Assembly: GCF_900215295.1 (NCBI RefSeq)
Contig: NZ_OCMF01000001.1
Coordinates: 434,001-498,000, forward strand
DNA length: 64,000 nt
From: Salinimicrobium sediminis
GTDB lineage: Bacteria > Bacteroidota > Bacteroidia > Flavobacteriales > Flavobacteriaceae
Direction: 5' to 3'
The position numbers and the translations under genes are program-made. This document shows positions 56,921 through 64,000 of this stretch, one piece after another (within the stretch, counting starts at the first letter, position 1; every line of letters starts with the position of its first letter). The notes below the pieces were generated by a model. The model was not told the DNA's origin and did not search any database. It was given only the letters and a program-made list of their open reading frames with translations.

Positions 56921-59588
56921 TGCCTTTACATCAAAGCATATTTTAGCACTTTTAGCATTAAGCCTTTTTATAAACTTTACTTCAGCAGCACAGGACCTGC
57001 CACTCGCAAACGGCAAAGAATATACTATAGGAGAGATCAACGTCACGGGTACGATATCCTATAATGAACAAACCGTAATTGCCTATACAGGACTTAAAAA
57101 GGGAGAAAAGATCTTCATTCCCGGAGACAGGATCTCCAAAGTCCTCAAAAAACTTTGGGACATTGGCCATTTTAGCGATATCAATATTTACGTGACCAGT
57201 ATTGAAGGAGACGTTGCCAATCTGGAACTGGAGATCCAGGAAGTACCTGCCCTGGCCAATGTAAGAATTCAGGGAGTAAAGAAGAAAAAGCAGGAAGAAC
57301 TTATCAAGGAAAATAAACTTGATAAAGGAGTGAGAGTGACCGAAAACCTGGAGACTACTACCCGAAATTATATTCAGAACACCTTTAGAGAGGACGGATA
57401 TTTAAACACCAAGGTTGCCATTAACACAGTGCCGGTAGAAGATACCCTAAACACCAACCTGGTGAACATGGTGATCAATGTGGATAAGGGAGAGCGCGTA
57501 AAGATTGAAGATATCGAAATTATTGGGAACGATGCCCTTTCTGATGCCCGTCTTAAAAGAGCCCTGAAAAAGACAAAGGAGGAGAAATTCTTCAGGTTCT
57601 GGAAGCGTTCCAAATTTATTCCTGAAGAGTATGAGGCAGACAAAGAAAAACTAGTCAATGTTTATAAGGAAAAGGGTTTCCGTGATGCAAGAATAATTTC
57701 AGATACGTTGATTCGTATAGATGAAGATGATGTTGCCCTTAAGCTGAATATTGAGGAAGGGAACCGGTATTACTTTGGAAATATCGAATTCATTGGAAAT
57801 TCCGTTTACAGCGACAGGGAATTACAGCGAATTCTTGGGATTAGCAAGGGAGATGTGTACAACGGGGTGCTACTTGAAAAGCAGATCGCCGATAATACCA
57901 AGCCCGATGCCAATGACCTTACCAACCTATACCAGAACAACGGATACCTATTCTCCAACATCAATCCTGTTGAAGTTAAGGTTTACAATGACACCATTGA
58001 TTTCGAAATAAGAATCAGGGAAGGAAAAGTCGCTTATTTTGATGAAATCACCGTAGTAGGAAATGATAAGACCAAAGATCACGTGATCTACAGGGAAATG
58101 AGGACCAAACCGGGACATAAATACAGCAAGGAAGCCGTGGTAAGAACCGTAAGGGAACTTGGCCAGCTTGGTTTCTTTGATGCTGAAAACCTTTCTCCCG
58201 ACTTTAAGAACGTGGACCAGAACAGCGGAACCGTTGATCTTGAATATTCTGTTGTGGAAGCCGGTGCCAGCCAGATCGAACTGCAGGGTGGTTACGGTGG
58301 CGGTGGATTTGTTGGAACCCTTGGGCTTTCCTTCAACAACTTCTCGTTAAGCGGACTTTTTGATAAAGAAGCTTATAAGCCTCTTCCAATGGGAGACGGG
58401 CAAACCTTATCCCTGCGAGCGCAGGCAAGTACTTACTATCAAACCTACAGTTTATCATTTTCTGAACCCTGGTGGGGCGGGAAAAAGCCTGTAAGGCTTT
58501 CTACATCCCTGCAACATACCGAGCAGTATTCCTATGATTACAGGAACAGGGAAGCAGACAAGGACAAGAAATTCTCTATTTCGGGGATTACCCTGGGACT
58601 TGCAAAAAGGCTTACCGTGCCCGATGATTTCTTTGTACTATCCACTGCAGTCGCTTTTCAACATTATAACCTAAGCAATTACAACACCGGCTTATTTACT
58701 TTTGGAGACGGATATTCCAACAACTTCTCCCTTACCCTGGGACTAACACGGGATAACACTTTTAGCAACCCTATCTTCCCTATGGGAGGTTCAAAGTTTG
58801 AGGTGATTGCAAAAGTAACTCCGCCGTATTCTCTTTTCAACGATGTAGATTATGCCAATCTTGCCGATCAAAGGGAGTTCCAGTTAGAGAATGAATTTGG
58901 AGTTCTTAGCCAGGGTGAGTATAACAGCGTGGGACAATTAGTTCCCACCAGGCCTTTAAGACCGGGAGAAACTCCGCTGGGAGATCCTTCAAAGATCGAC
59001 CAGGAAAAGTATAAGTGGCTTGAATTTTACAAGATCAAGTTCAACGGAACCTGGTATAATACCTTATATAATTTTGGAGGCAGCAACAGCATTGTGCTTC
59101 GTACCCATGCAGAATACGGCTTCCTTGGAGCTTATAACAATGACCGCGGGGTACCTCCTTTTGAAAGATTCTACCTTGGAGGAGACGGAATGGGAACTTA
59201 CAGCATGGACGGCCGGGAAGCTATTGCCATGAGAGGTTATCCCAACCAGTCCCTTATTCCCCTTGACCGTGGCGTAATGAGCCGTGAAACAGATAATGAC
59301 GGGGCTACCATTTATAACAAATATTCTTTGGAATTGAGATATCCTATAACTTTGAAGCCTGCTGCATCAATATTTGCGCTGACCTTCCTGGAAGCCGGTG
59401 CATCTTATGACGGCTTCAGGGATTATAATCCTTTCCAGTTGAACAGATCTGCCGGGGCAGGATTGCGTATATTTATGCCTGCATTCGGGTTATTGGGTAT
59501 TGACTTTGGGTATGGGTTTGATCCAATACCCGGGGAAACCCAGCGTAATGGCTGGGAAACCCATTTTATTATTGGACAGCAGTTTTAA
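56853..59588 (+). CDS. bamA: Outer-membrane protein assembly factor BamA
   Basis: The protein has up to 911 residues: a signal segment (HILALLALSLFINFTSAAQ), five POTRA-like domains (about 55-440) and a 16-strand barrel that ends FIIGQQF. BamA inserts barrel proteins into the outer membrane. The start is uncertain: the ATG at 56853 gives a 29-residue charged leader before the signal segment, while in-frame TTG (56892) or GTG (56904) would give a normal signal peptide. From the ATG the overlap with uppS is 68 bases. Two ompH genes follow. Confidence 0.94.
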   Translation: MKPFTIIKTENEDLEKQVSNLVSAFTSKHILALLALSLFINFTSAAQDLPLANGKEYTIGEINVTGTISYNEQTVIAYTGLKKGEKIFIPGDRISKVLKKLWDIGHFSDINIYVTSIEGDVANLELEIQEVPALANVRIQGVKKKKQEELIKENKLDKGVRVTENLETTTRNYIQNTFREDGYLNTKVAINTVPVEDTLNTNLVNMVINVDKGERVKIEDIEIIGNDALSDARLKRALKKTKEEKFFRFWKRSKFIPEEYEADKEKLVNVYKEKGFRDARIISDTLIRIDEDDVALKLNIEEGNRYYFGNIEFIGNSVYSDRELQRILGISKGDVYNGVLLEKQIADNTKPDANDLTNLYQNNGYLFSNINPVEVKVYNDTIDFEIRIREGKVAYFDEITVVGNDKTKDHVIYREMRTKPGHKYSKEAVVRTVRELGQLGFFDAENLSPDFKNVDQNSGTVDLEYSVVEAGASQIELQGGYGGGGFVGTLGLSFNNFSLSGLFDKEAYKPLPMGDGQTLSLRAQASTYYQTYSLSFSEPWWGGKKPVRLSTSLQHTEQYSYDYRNREADKDKKFSISGITLGLAKRLTVPDDFFVLSTAVAFQHYNLSNYNTGLFTFGDGYSNNFSLTLGLTRDNTFSNPIFPMGGSKFEVIAKVTPPYSLFNDVDYANLADQREFQLENEFGVLSQGEYNSVGQLVPTRPLRPGETPLGDPSKIDQEKYKWLEFYKIKFNGTWYNTLYNFGGSNSIVLRTHAEYGFLGAYNNDRGVPPFERFYLGGDGMGTYSMDGREAIAMRGYPNQSLIPLDRGVMSRETDNDGATIYNKYSLELRYPITLKPAASIFALTFLEAGASYDGFRDYNPFQLNRSAGAGLRIFMPAFGLLGIDFGYGFDPIPGETQRNGWETHFIIGQQF

Positions 59589-59631
59589 AAAAGATTATTT
59601 GGCACGGTATTTTCTATAAACCACTTCGAGT

Positions 59632-60444
59632 ATGAAAAAGTCAATTCTTATCCTCGCTTTAGTAATGTTAACCGGTTTTGCGGTGCAGGCACAGCAAACG
59701 GTAAGAATTGGTTATGTTGATATGGAATACATCCTGGAGAATGTTCCGGAATATCAGGAAGCTTCGGCACAGCTGGAAAAGAAAGTTCAGCAATGGAAGC
59801 AGGAGATAGAGAAGGAAATGACCAGAATAGAGAACATGAAGCAGGAACTGGCGAACGAAAGACCGCTTTTGACCAGCGAATTGATCGCCGACAGGGAAGA
59901 CGAGATAAGGTTTGAAGAAAAGAAGATCCTTGACTATCAGCAAAAGCGATTTGGGCCTAACGGAGATCTGATCACTCAAAAATTACAATTGGTAAAGCCA
60001 ATTCAGGATCAGGTTTTTGTTGCCGTGCAGGAGATCGCAAAAGCGAGGAATTACGATCTTATTTTTGACAAATCTGCAGATGTGGTTACCCTTTATGCTG
60101 CGGAAAGACTGGACGTAAGCGACCAGGTTTTGAGAAGCATTACCAGAGCTTCAAACCGGGAAGAACTGGAGACGCGTCAGGAAAAGCGGGAGTTGATAAG
60201 AGCAGAATCAAAGACTGCTGAAGAAGACGCTGTACTTTCAGAAAGAGAGCAACTTCAAGAGCAACGCAAAAAAGAGAGAGAAGCTTTACTGGAGGAGCGT
60301 CGCAAGACCAGGGATTCCATAAGAGCTGCAAAACAGGCAGAAGCTGAGCGTCGCAAGGCAGAAATCCTGAAGGAACGGGAAAGGAAAAAAGATTCCGTAG
60401 CCAAAGCCCGGGAAGAGAAACAGAACAACAAAGAGAATAATTAG
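59632..60444 (+). CDS. OmpH/Skp family periplasmic chaperone with long charged tail
   Basis: The protein has 270 residues: a signal peptide ending near VQAQ (about 21), a Skp-like domain (RIGYVDMEYILENVPEY, then a long coiled coil and the ITRASN end at about 175-180), and a C-terminal extension (about 185-270) almost entirely of Glu, Arg, Lys and Ala. The tail is not part of classical Skp. The domain holds unfolded outer-membrane proteins and passes them to BamA, which fits the gene order. Confidence 0.93.
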   Translation: MKKSILILALVMLTGFAVQAQQTVRIGYVDMEYILENVPEYQEASAQLEKKVQQWKQEIEKEMTRIENMKQELANERPLLTSELIADREDEIRFEEKKILDYQQKRFGPNGDLITQKLQLVKPIQDQVFVAVQEIAKARNYDLIFDKSADVVTLYAAERLDVSDQVLRSITRASNREELETRQEKRELIRAESKTAEEDAVLSEREQLQEQRKKEREALLEERRKTRDSIRAAKQAEAERRKAEILKERERKKDSVAKAREEKQNNKENN

Positions 60445-60502
60445 TATATAAATAGAACCTACAACAAGTAAAATTCAACAATTAATAATCAATTTTAAAA
60501 CA

Positions 60503-61012
60503 ATGAAACAATTCAAGACCCTTCTAATAGCTGTAGCTTTAATCCTGGGAGCAACTTCTTTTGCCAATGCACAAACAAAAGTAGCTCACATCGCAACCCA
60601 GGAATTGATCGAACAAATGCCGTCATATAAAGCTGCAATGAATCAATTGGAAAAGCTTCAGAAGACTTACGATACAGAGATCAAAGACATGGTAACCGAA
60701 GCACAGAATACCATGAAGAGATATGAAGCCGAAGCACAAACAAAGACAGACGAAGAGAACCAAAAGAGAGCTACAGAGCTTCAGCAAACTCAAAGAACAA
60801 TTGGAGAGTACCGTCAAAACGCAATGCAGGAACTTCAGAAAAAAGAAATGGAGCTTCTAAAGCCTGTACTTGAAAAAGCTCGTACCACTATTCAAAAAGT
60901 AGCCCGTGCAAAAGGATTTGACTATGTACTTGACTCCACTACCGGAACAGGGGTGATCATGGCAGATGGTTACGATCTTATGCCAGATGTGAAGAAAGAT
61001 CTTGGGATCTAA
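60503..61012 (+). CDS. OmpH/Skp family periplasmic chaperone
   Basis: The protein has 169 residues: a signal peptide ending near SFANAQ (about 24), then the Skp pattern (KVAHIATQELIEQMPSY, a coiled coil at about 45-115 and a small beta closing part). It has the standard length and lacks the charged tail of its neighbour. It is the last gene of the uppS-bamA-ompH run; a terminator follows. Confidence 0.95.
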   Translation: MKQFKTLLIAVALILGATSFANAQTKVAHIATQELIEQMPSYKAAMNQLEKLQKTYDTEIKDMVTEAQNTMKRYEAEAQTKTDEENQKRATELQQTQRTIGEYRQNAMQELQKKEMELLKPVLEKARTTIQKVARAKGFDYVLDSTTGTGVIMADGYDLMPDVKKDLGI

Positions 61013-61036
61013 TTCCTCAACAAAAATAAATTTAAG

Positions 61037-61070
61037 AAACTGCGCATCATTGATGCGCAGTTTTTATTTT
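61037..61070 (+). terminator. Intrinsic terminator after the second ompH
   Basis: Arms aactgcgcatc (61038-61048) and gatgcgcagtt (61052-61062) are followed by TTTTATTTTT. The murI ATG is only 8 bases further on, so murI either uses read-through or a promoter inside this region. Confidence 0.87.
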
Positions 61071-61077
61071 TACAGGA

Positions 61078-61866
61078 ATGAGTAAAGACAATCCTATAGG
61101 TATTTTCGATTCGGGTGTTGGGGGAACCTCGATCTGGAAAGAAATTCATGAATTACTCCCCCTCGAGCATACCATTTATCTCGCCGATAGCGTCAATGCT
61201 CCTTACGGGGAGAAACCCGCAGAAGAAATTATAAGGCTCAGCGTCAAGAATACCGAGAAACTGCTGCAAATGGGCGCCAAGATCATTGTAGTGGCCTGTA
61301 ATACCGCTACCACGAATGCTATTCAGCATTTAAGATCTTCCTACACCATTCCTTTTATTGGAATTGAACCCGCAATTAAACCGGCAGCTTTACATACCAA
61401 GACCAAAAGCATTGGGATCCTGGCGACCAAAGGAACTCTTACAAGTGCACTTTTTGCGAAGACCTCCGATCTTTATTCCAAAGACAACCGGGTGGTGGAA
61501 GTAGTGGGCAAAGGCCTGGTGGAGCAGATCGAAAAAGGACAAAAGGACGCACCCCGGGTGGAGCAAATGCTCCGGCAGTTGTTGCAGCCTATGCTGGATG
61601 CCGGGATCGATTACCTGGTGCTTGGCTGCAGTCATTATCCGTATTTAATTCCCACTTTAAAAAAGATCCTTCCGCAACATGTGACCATTATAGATTCGGG
61701 CATGGCGGTGGCAAAACAAACCAAACATGTGCTGCAAAGCCTTGGCCTGCTCACAGATGAACAGCAAAAAACTCCGGAATTCTTTACCAATGCTGATCCT
61801 GAAATCCTTAAAAACCTCCTGCCCGAACCAAGGGAGAGATTCATTGTGAGGCATTTGGAGTTCTGA
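61078..61866 (+). CDS. murI: Glutamate racemase
   Basis: The protein has 262 residues. The two catalytic cysteines are C74 (ACNTATTN) and C184 (GCSHYP), and the opening GIFDSGVGGTSIW is typical. It makes D-glutamate for peptidoglycan. It adds a third cell-envelope function to this stretch. The large heptamer array begins five bases after its stop. Confidence 0.97.
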   Translation: MSKDNPIGIFDSGVGGTSIWKEIHELLPLEHTIYLADSVNAPYGEKPAEEIIRLSVKNTEKLLQMGAKIIVVACNTATTNAIQHLRSSYTIPFIGIEPAIKPAALHTKTKSIGILATKGTLTSALFAKTSDLYSKDNRVVEVVGKGLVEQIEKGQKDAPRVEQMLRQLLQPMLDAGIDYLVLGCSHYPYLIPTLKKILPQHVTIIDSGMAVAKQTKHVLQSLGLLTDEQQKTPEFFTNADPEILKNLLPEPRERFIVRHLEF

Positions 61867-61870
61867 ATTC

Positions 61871-62052
61871 TCAGTTGTCGGTTATCGGTTCTCGGTTGTC
61901 GGTTGTCAGTTGTCGGTTCTCAGTTGTCGGTTGTCGGTTCTCAGTTGTCGGTTCTCGGTTCTCGGTTCTCGGTTCTCGGTTGTCGGTTGTCGGTTGTCGG
62001 TTGTCGGTTCTCAGTTGTCGGTTGTCGGTTTCCGGTTCTCGGTTGTCGGTTG
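61871..62052. repeat. Large heptamer tandem array, 26 copies of TCRGTTN
   Basis: Twenty-six consecutive 7-mers without any loss of phase. The common units are TCGGTTG and TCGGTTC, with several TCAGTTG and single variants (TCGGTTA, TCGGTTT, CCGGTTC). Shifted by two bases it reads RGTTNTC, so it belongs to the RGTNNTC family. It contains no stop in some frames, so open frames across it are artefacts. Confidence 0.97.
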
Positions 62053-62084
62053 GGTTTCTTTTTTATAATGATTAAAACAATTCT

Positions 62085-62127
62085 CTAATTAACCAATCCC
62101 CAATTAACTAATTAACCAATCCCCAAT
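62085..62127. repeat. 20-base direct repeat, two copies 23 bases apart
   Basis: The 20-mer ctaattaaccaatccccaat occurs at 62085-62104 and again at 62108-62127, joined by aac or aligned T/A-rich sequence. The stretch from 61867 to 62225 (between murI and the Nfu gene) holds only this, the heptamer array and a possible -7 box (TATTTTTG, 62203-62210). Confidence 0.85.
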
Positions 62128-62225
62128 CGCACTTCCAACTCCGCACCTCTACCTTCCCATTGAATCATTCTAAATAAGCTGCAAAAGACCAACATAAAGT
62201 TGTATTTTTGCGCAAATTTTCAGTC

Positions 62226-63137
62226 ATGCAGAACATCACTATAAATATTCAGCCTACAGCCAAACCAACCATAGTTAAGTTTGAAGCCAATACCTTCCTT
62301 ACCAAACACGAAAGCTTTGAATTTCATAACATAGAAGAAGCTGACCGCTCTCCCCTTGCCCGCCAATTATTTCACCTTCCGTTCGTAAAGACAGTTTATA
62401 TCGCGCAGAATTTTGTGGCGCTTGAAAAATATAATATTGTGCACTGGAAGGATGTACAACAGGAGATCGCAGAGCAAATCGAATCCTTTTTGAACAGCGG
62501 CGGACAGGTAGTGACCCCTTCCGAAGAAGAAACCGGAAAAAAGATCCCTGTCACCGTTTATGCAGAGAGCACGCCAAATCCTACGGTGATGAAATTTGTT
62601 TCGAACAAGAAACTCGTCCTGCAAACCGTGGAGTTCAAAAATATTGATGATGCAAAAAATGCACCTTTAGCTAAGGCTTTATTCCATTTTCCGTTCGTGA
62701 AGGAGGTTTTCATTGATGAGAACTATCTTTCTATCATGAAGTATGACATTGCCGAATGGGAAGAGATCACCCAGGTGCTCAGGGAATTCATTCGGGAATA
62801 CCTGGAACAGGGGAAAGATGTACTTACTGAAGACAGCGTGCAGCCCTCCCCTGCTATAGCCGAAGAAAAAGCACCTGTAAGGGAACTCAACCTCGATGAC
62901 ACCTCTAAGGAGATCGTTGCCATTCTTGACGAGTACATCAAACCTGCAGTAGCAAGTGACGGGGGAAATATCCTTTTTGACAGCTATGATGAAGACGAAA
63001 AGGTGGTGAAAGTCATCCTTCAGGGCGCCTGCAGCGGATGTCCTTCCTCTACTTTTACGCTTAAGAACGGGATCGAAACCATGTTAAAGGAAATGCTTCA
63101 GGGGCGTGTAGAGCGTGTGGAGGCGATCAACGGATAA
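62226..63137 (+). CDS. Nfu-type Fe-S cluster scaffold with duplicated N-terminal domain
   Basis: The protein has 303 residues in three parts: an Nfu N-terminal domain (about 8-95), a second copy of the same domain (about 113-198) and a C-terminal NifU-like domain (about 225-300) with the cluster-binding CSGC (C269 and C272). The two N-domains share the pattern T.NPT..KF, then PLA..LF.FPFVK.V.I..N. It carries and delivers Fe-S clusters. The in-frame TTG at 62208 is rejected; the ATG at 62226 gives MQNITINIQPTAKPTIVKFE. Confidence 0.95.
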   Translation: MQNITINIQPTAKPTIVKFEANTFLTKHESFEFHNIEEADRSPLARQLFHLPFVKTVYIAQNFVALEKYNIVHWKDVQQEIAEQIESFLNSGGQVVTPSEEETGKKIPVTVYAESTPNPTVMKFVSNKKLVLQTVEFKNIDDAKNAPLAKALFHFPFVKEVFIDENYLSIMKYDIAEWEEITQVLREFIREYLEQGKDVLTEDSVQPSPAIAEEKAPVRELNLDDTSKEIVAILDEYIKPAVASDGGNILFDSYDEDEKVVKVILQGACSGCPSSTFTLKNGIETMLKEMLQGRVERVEAING

Positions 63138-63148
63138 TTTTAGAAATC

Positions 63149-63176
63149 AGTATTTAGTGGGCAGGGAGCAGTCACA
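63149..63176. repeat. Degenerate heptamer array after the Nfu gene
   Basis: Four 7-mers (agtattt, agtgggc, agggagc, agtcaca) keep the period but not the full RGTNNTC consensus. It starts 12 bases after the stop codon. Confidence 0.6.
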
Positions 63177-63216
63177 GCCCCAAATAAATGCAACAGCTCA
63201 CTTCTATATAGAAAAG

Positions 63217-63513
63217 ATGAAAAACAACACGAACATAGCAATAATTCTGATCCTTATGGCCACCGGTTTATTTACAGGTTGCCAGGAGATGAATTCCCGG
63301 GTGGAAGACCAGTTAGATCATATCAATAAACGCGCAGAAGAACTGGATTCGGCCGTAAACAGCGGATTGGACAAGGTTGAGGACCTGGATTCCACGATTT
63401 CTGCAAAAACAGAAAAGATCAGGGATCTTGATTCCATTGTTCGCAAGACAGGCAGCAGGATCGATTCTATAGTCACCAAAAGTACAGAGAAGGTCAACTT
63501 CATAAGAAATTAG
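63217..63513 (+). CDS. Small lipoprotein with 14-residue LDS repeats
   Basis: The protein has 98 residues with a lipoprotein signal (GLFTGC, lipidated C22). The mature part is a predicted helix with LDS at residues 43, 57 and 71 and DS at 83, i.e. a 14-residue (two-heptad) repeat, which suggests a coiled coil. An upstream in-frame ATG at 63115 would start inside the Nfu gene; the ATG at 63217 fits the signal peptide. I do not recognise a family. It may serve as an envelope spacer or bind other coiled coils. Confidence 0.82.
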   Translation: MKNNTNIAIILILMATGLFTGCQEMNSRVEDQLDHINKRAEELDSAVNSGLDKVEDLDSTISAKTEKIRDLDSIVRKTGSRIDSIVTKSTEKVNFIRN

Positions 63514-63559
63514 CTCCGGCAACAGGATTCCGGGTAAAACTTCTGAAACAATATTTTTT

Positions 63560-63592
63560 AAAGTCCTTTCTTCCTGAAGGGACTTTTTTTAT
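63560..63592 (+). terminator. Intrinsic terminator after the small lipoprotein
   Basis: Arms aaagtcctttc (63560-63570) and gaagggacttt (63576-63586), with one G-T pair, are followed by a T-run. Confidence 0.83.
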
Positions 63593-63720
63593 ATCATTTT
63601 TTCGGGTAAGAATCCAAAAGAGGAATTTTTGAAAGGGCAGATCCGTAGGCATTCTACAGCAGGAATAAACGCACATTTTCGGAATCGGTTTTAATTTATA
63701 TTTACTTTAAAATCAGCAGG

Positions 63721-64000
63721 ATGAAGAAAATTTACCTCACCCCCTTATTGCACAAAGATGAGTGGCAAATTGCAATAAGATTCAGGTTTGACCAGGCGCT
63801 TAAAGATCTTATCACCTCCATAGAAGGCGTAAAATGGTCGGCCACTCATAATTGCTACATCACTACCTTGAACCGGGCCAATAAGCAGCTGCTCTATTCC
63901 AAAATTAGAGTTTCCGGCTTTTATATTGACTATACCGCATTGCAGCATTTTAGGCTGCCACAAGAACAGGAGGAAAAGCCTGGTGCCAGATTTAGTCGGG
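63721..64000 (+). CDS. Tyrosine-type recombinase/integrase, N-terminal part (cut by window end)
   Basis: The frame begins with ATG at 63721 and stays open to the window end (93 residues). The sequence MKKIYLTPLLHKDEWQIAIRF followed by VKWSATHNCYITTL matches the N-terminal arm of Bacteroidota tyrosine recombinases (consensus: L.H.g...I.i.F.yd...i...k...g..WS.t...W.ip). The core-binding and catalytic domains lie beyond the window. It may mark the edge of an integrative element, which cannot be judged here. Confidence 0.75.
   Translation, partial: MKKIYLTPLLHKDEWQIAIRFRFDQALKDLITSIEGVKWSATHNCYITTLNRANKQLLYSKIRVSGFYIDYTALQHFRLPQEQEEKPGARFSR

Noticed and set aside
61871-62052. Possible CRISPR array
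   Set aside because: Units are contiguous 7-mers without spacers, and no cas genes are near.
61875-62088. Two overlapping open frames of about 60-66 residues with a repeating Ser-Val-Val-Gly pattern
   Set aside because: They are translations of the heptamer array, which lacks stops in several frames; a 7-base unit always gives a 7-residue repeat. No start context or family.

Overview
The window is about 42% GC by eye, gene-dense, and almost certainly from the chromosome of a member of the Flavobacteriaceae (Bacteroidota). The evidence is the complete gldK-gldL-gldM-gldN block of the type IX secretion/gliding machinery, a Bacteroidota-type LptE, a GH92 glycosidase, many outer-membrane beta-barrels and lipoproteins, and promoters of the flavobacterial form (TTG or TTTG, about 19 bases, TAnnTTTG). 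No species can be named from the sequence alone. || Layout. 0-5 kb: the 3' end of urocanate hydratase (hutU), a DUF4136 lipoprotein, a phenylalanine-4-hydroxylase-like enzyme, then minus-strand DUF4230 and GSCFA proteins and a cluster of short palindromes. 5-11 kb: alaS (minus), divergent from a tightly packed plus-strand run of M23 peptidase, MerR regulator, LemA and two TPM-domain proteins. 11-16.5 kb: an outer-membrane TonB-receptor-like barrel, and the ribosome-assembly GTPases der and era. 16.5-21.3 kb: a looser accessory stretch with a histidine-periodic lipoprotein, a DUF4403-like protein, a gamma-class carbonic anhydrase, an unlisted 40-residue membrane protein, an unknown anchored protein, a DUF72 protein and the initiator tRNA. 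21.3-25 kb: a CPXCG zinc-ribbon protein, an ABC-F ATPase, DUF983 and a FAD oxidoreductase. 25-33.4 kb: gldN, gldM, gldL and gldK (minus), a ureohydrolase-fold protein that has lost its metal ligands, and topA. 33.5-40.2 kb: miaB, a sigma-54 activator without a receiver domain, lptE, a TPR-like protein, secG, groES and groL. 40.3-45.3 kb: an OMP, SRPBCC, DinB and VOC proteins and a GH92 glycosidase. 45.4-49.2 kb: tig, clpP, clpX and a small membrane protein. 49.3-53.7 kb: a GDSL lipoprotein with a FadL-type porin, an alpha/beta hydrolase and pdxJ. 53.8-63.1 kb: an envelope-biogenesis run of a CBS protein, nadK, a DUF6089 protein, uppS, bamA, two ompH/skp genes, murI and an Nfu-type Fe-S scaffold. 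63.2-64 kb: a repeat-bearing lipoprotein and the start of a tyrosine recombinase that runs off the window. || How it works together. Most of the window is housekeeping: translation and ribosome assembly, protein folding and turnover, envelope construction (UppS, BamA, Skp, LptE, MurI) and T9SS. No defence island, CRISPR array, prophage or biosynthetic cluster was found. The most unusual signals are intergenic arrays with a strict 7-base period, mostly of the form RGTNNTC, five of six of which begin within about 12 bases of a plus-strand stop codon. Next are a lipoprotein whose ten histidines stand in three exact 7-residue ladders, a degenerate arginase-fold protein next to the T9SS genes, and a 40-residue membrane protein with a strong Shine-Dalgarno sequence, which is uncommon in this phylum. 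Several start codons were moved downstream from upstream TTG codons to ATGs that fit signal peptides or family length; this is stated in each entry.
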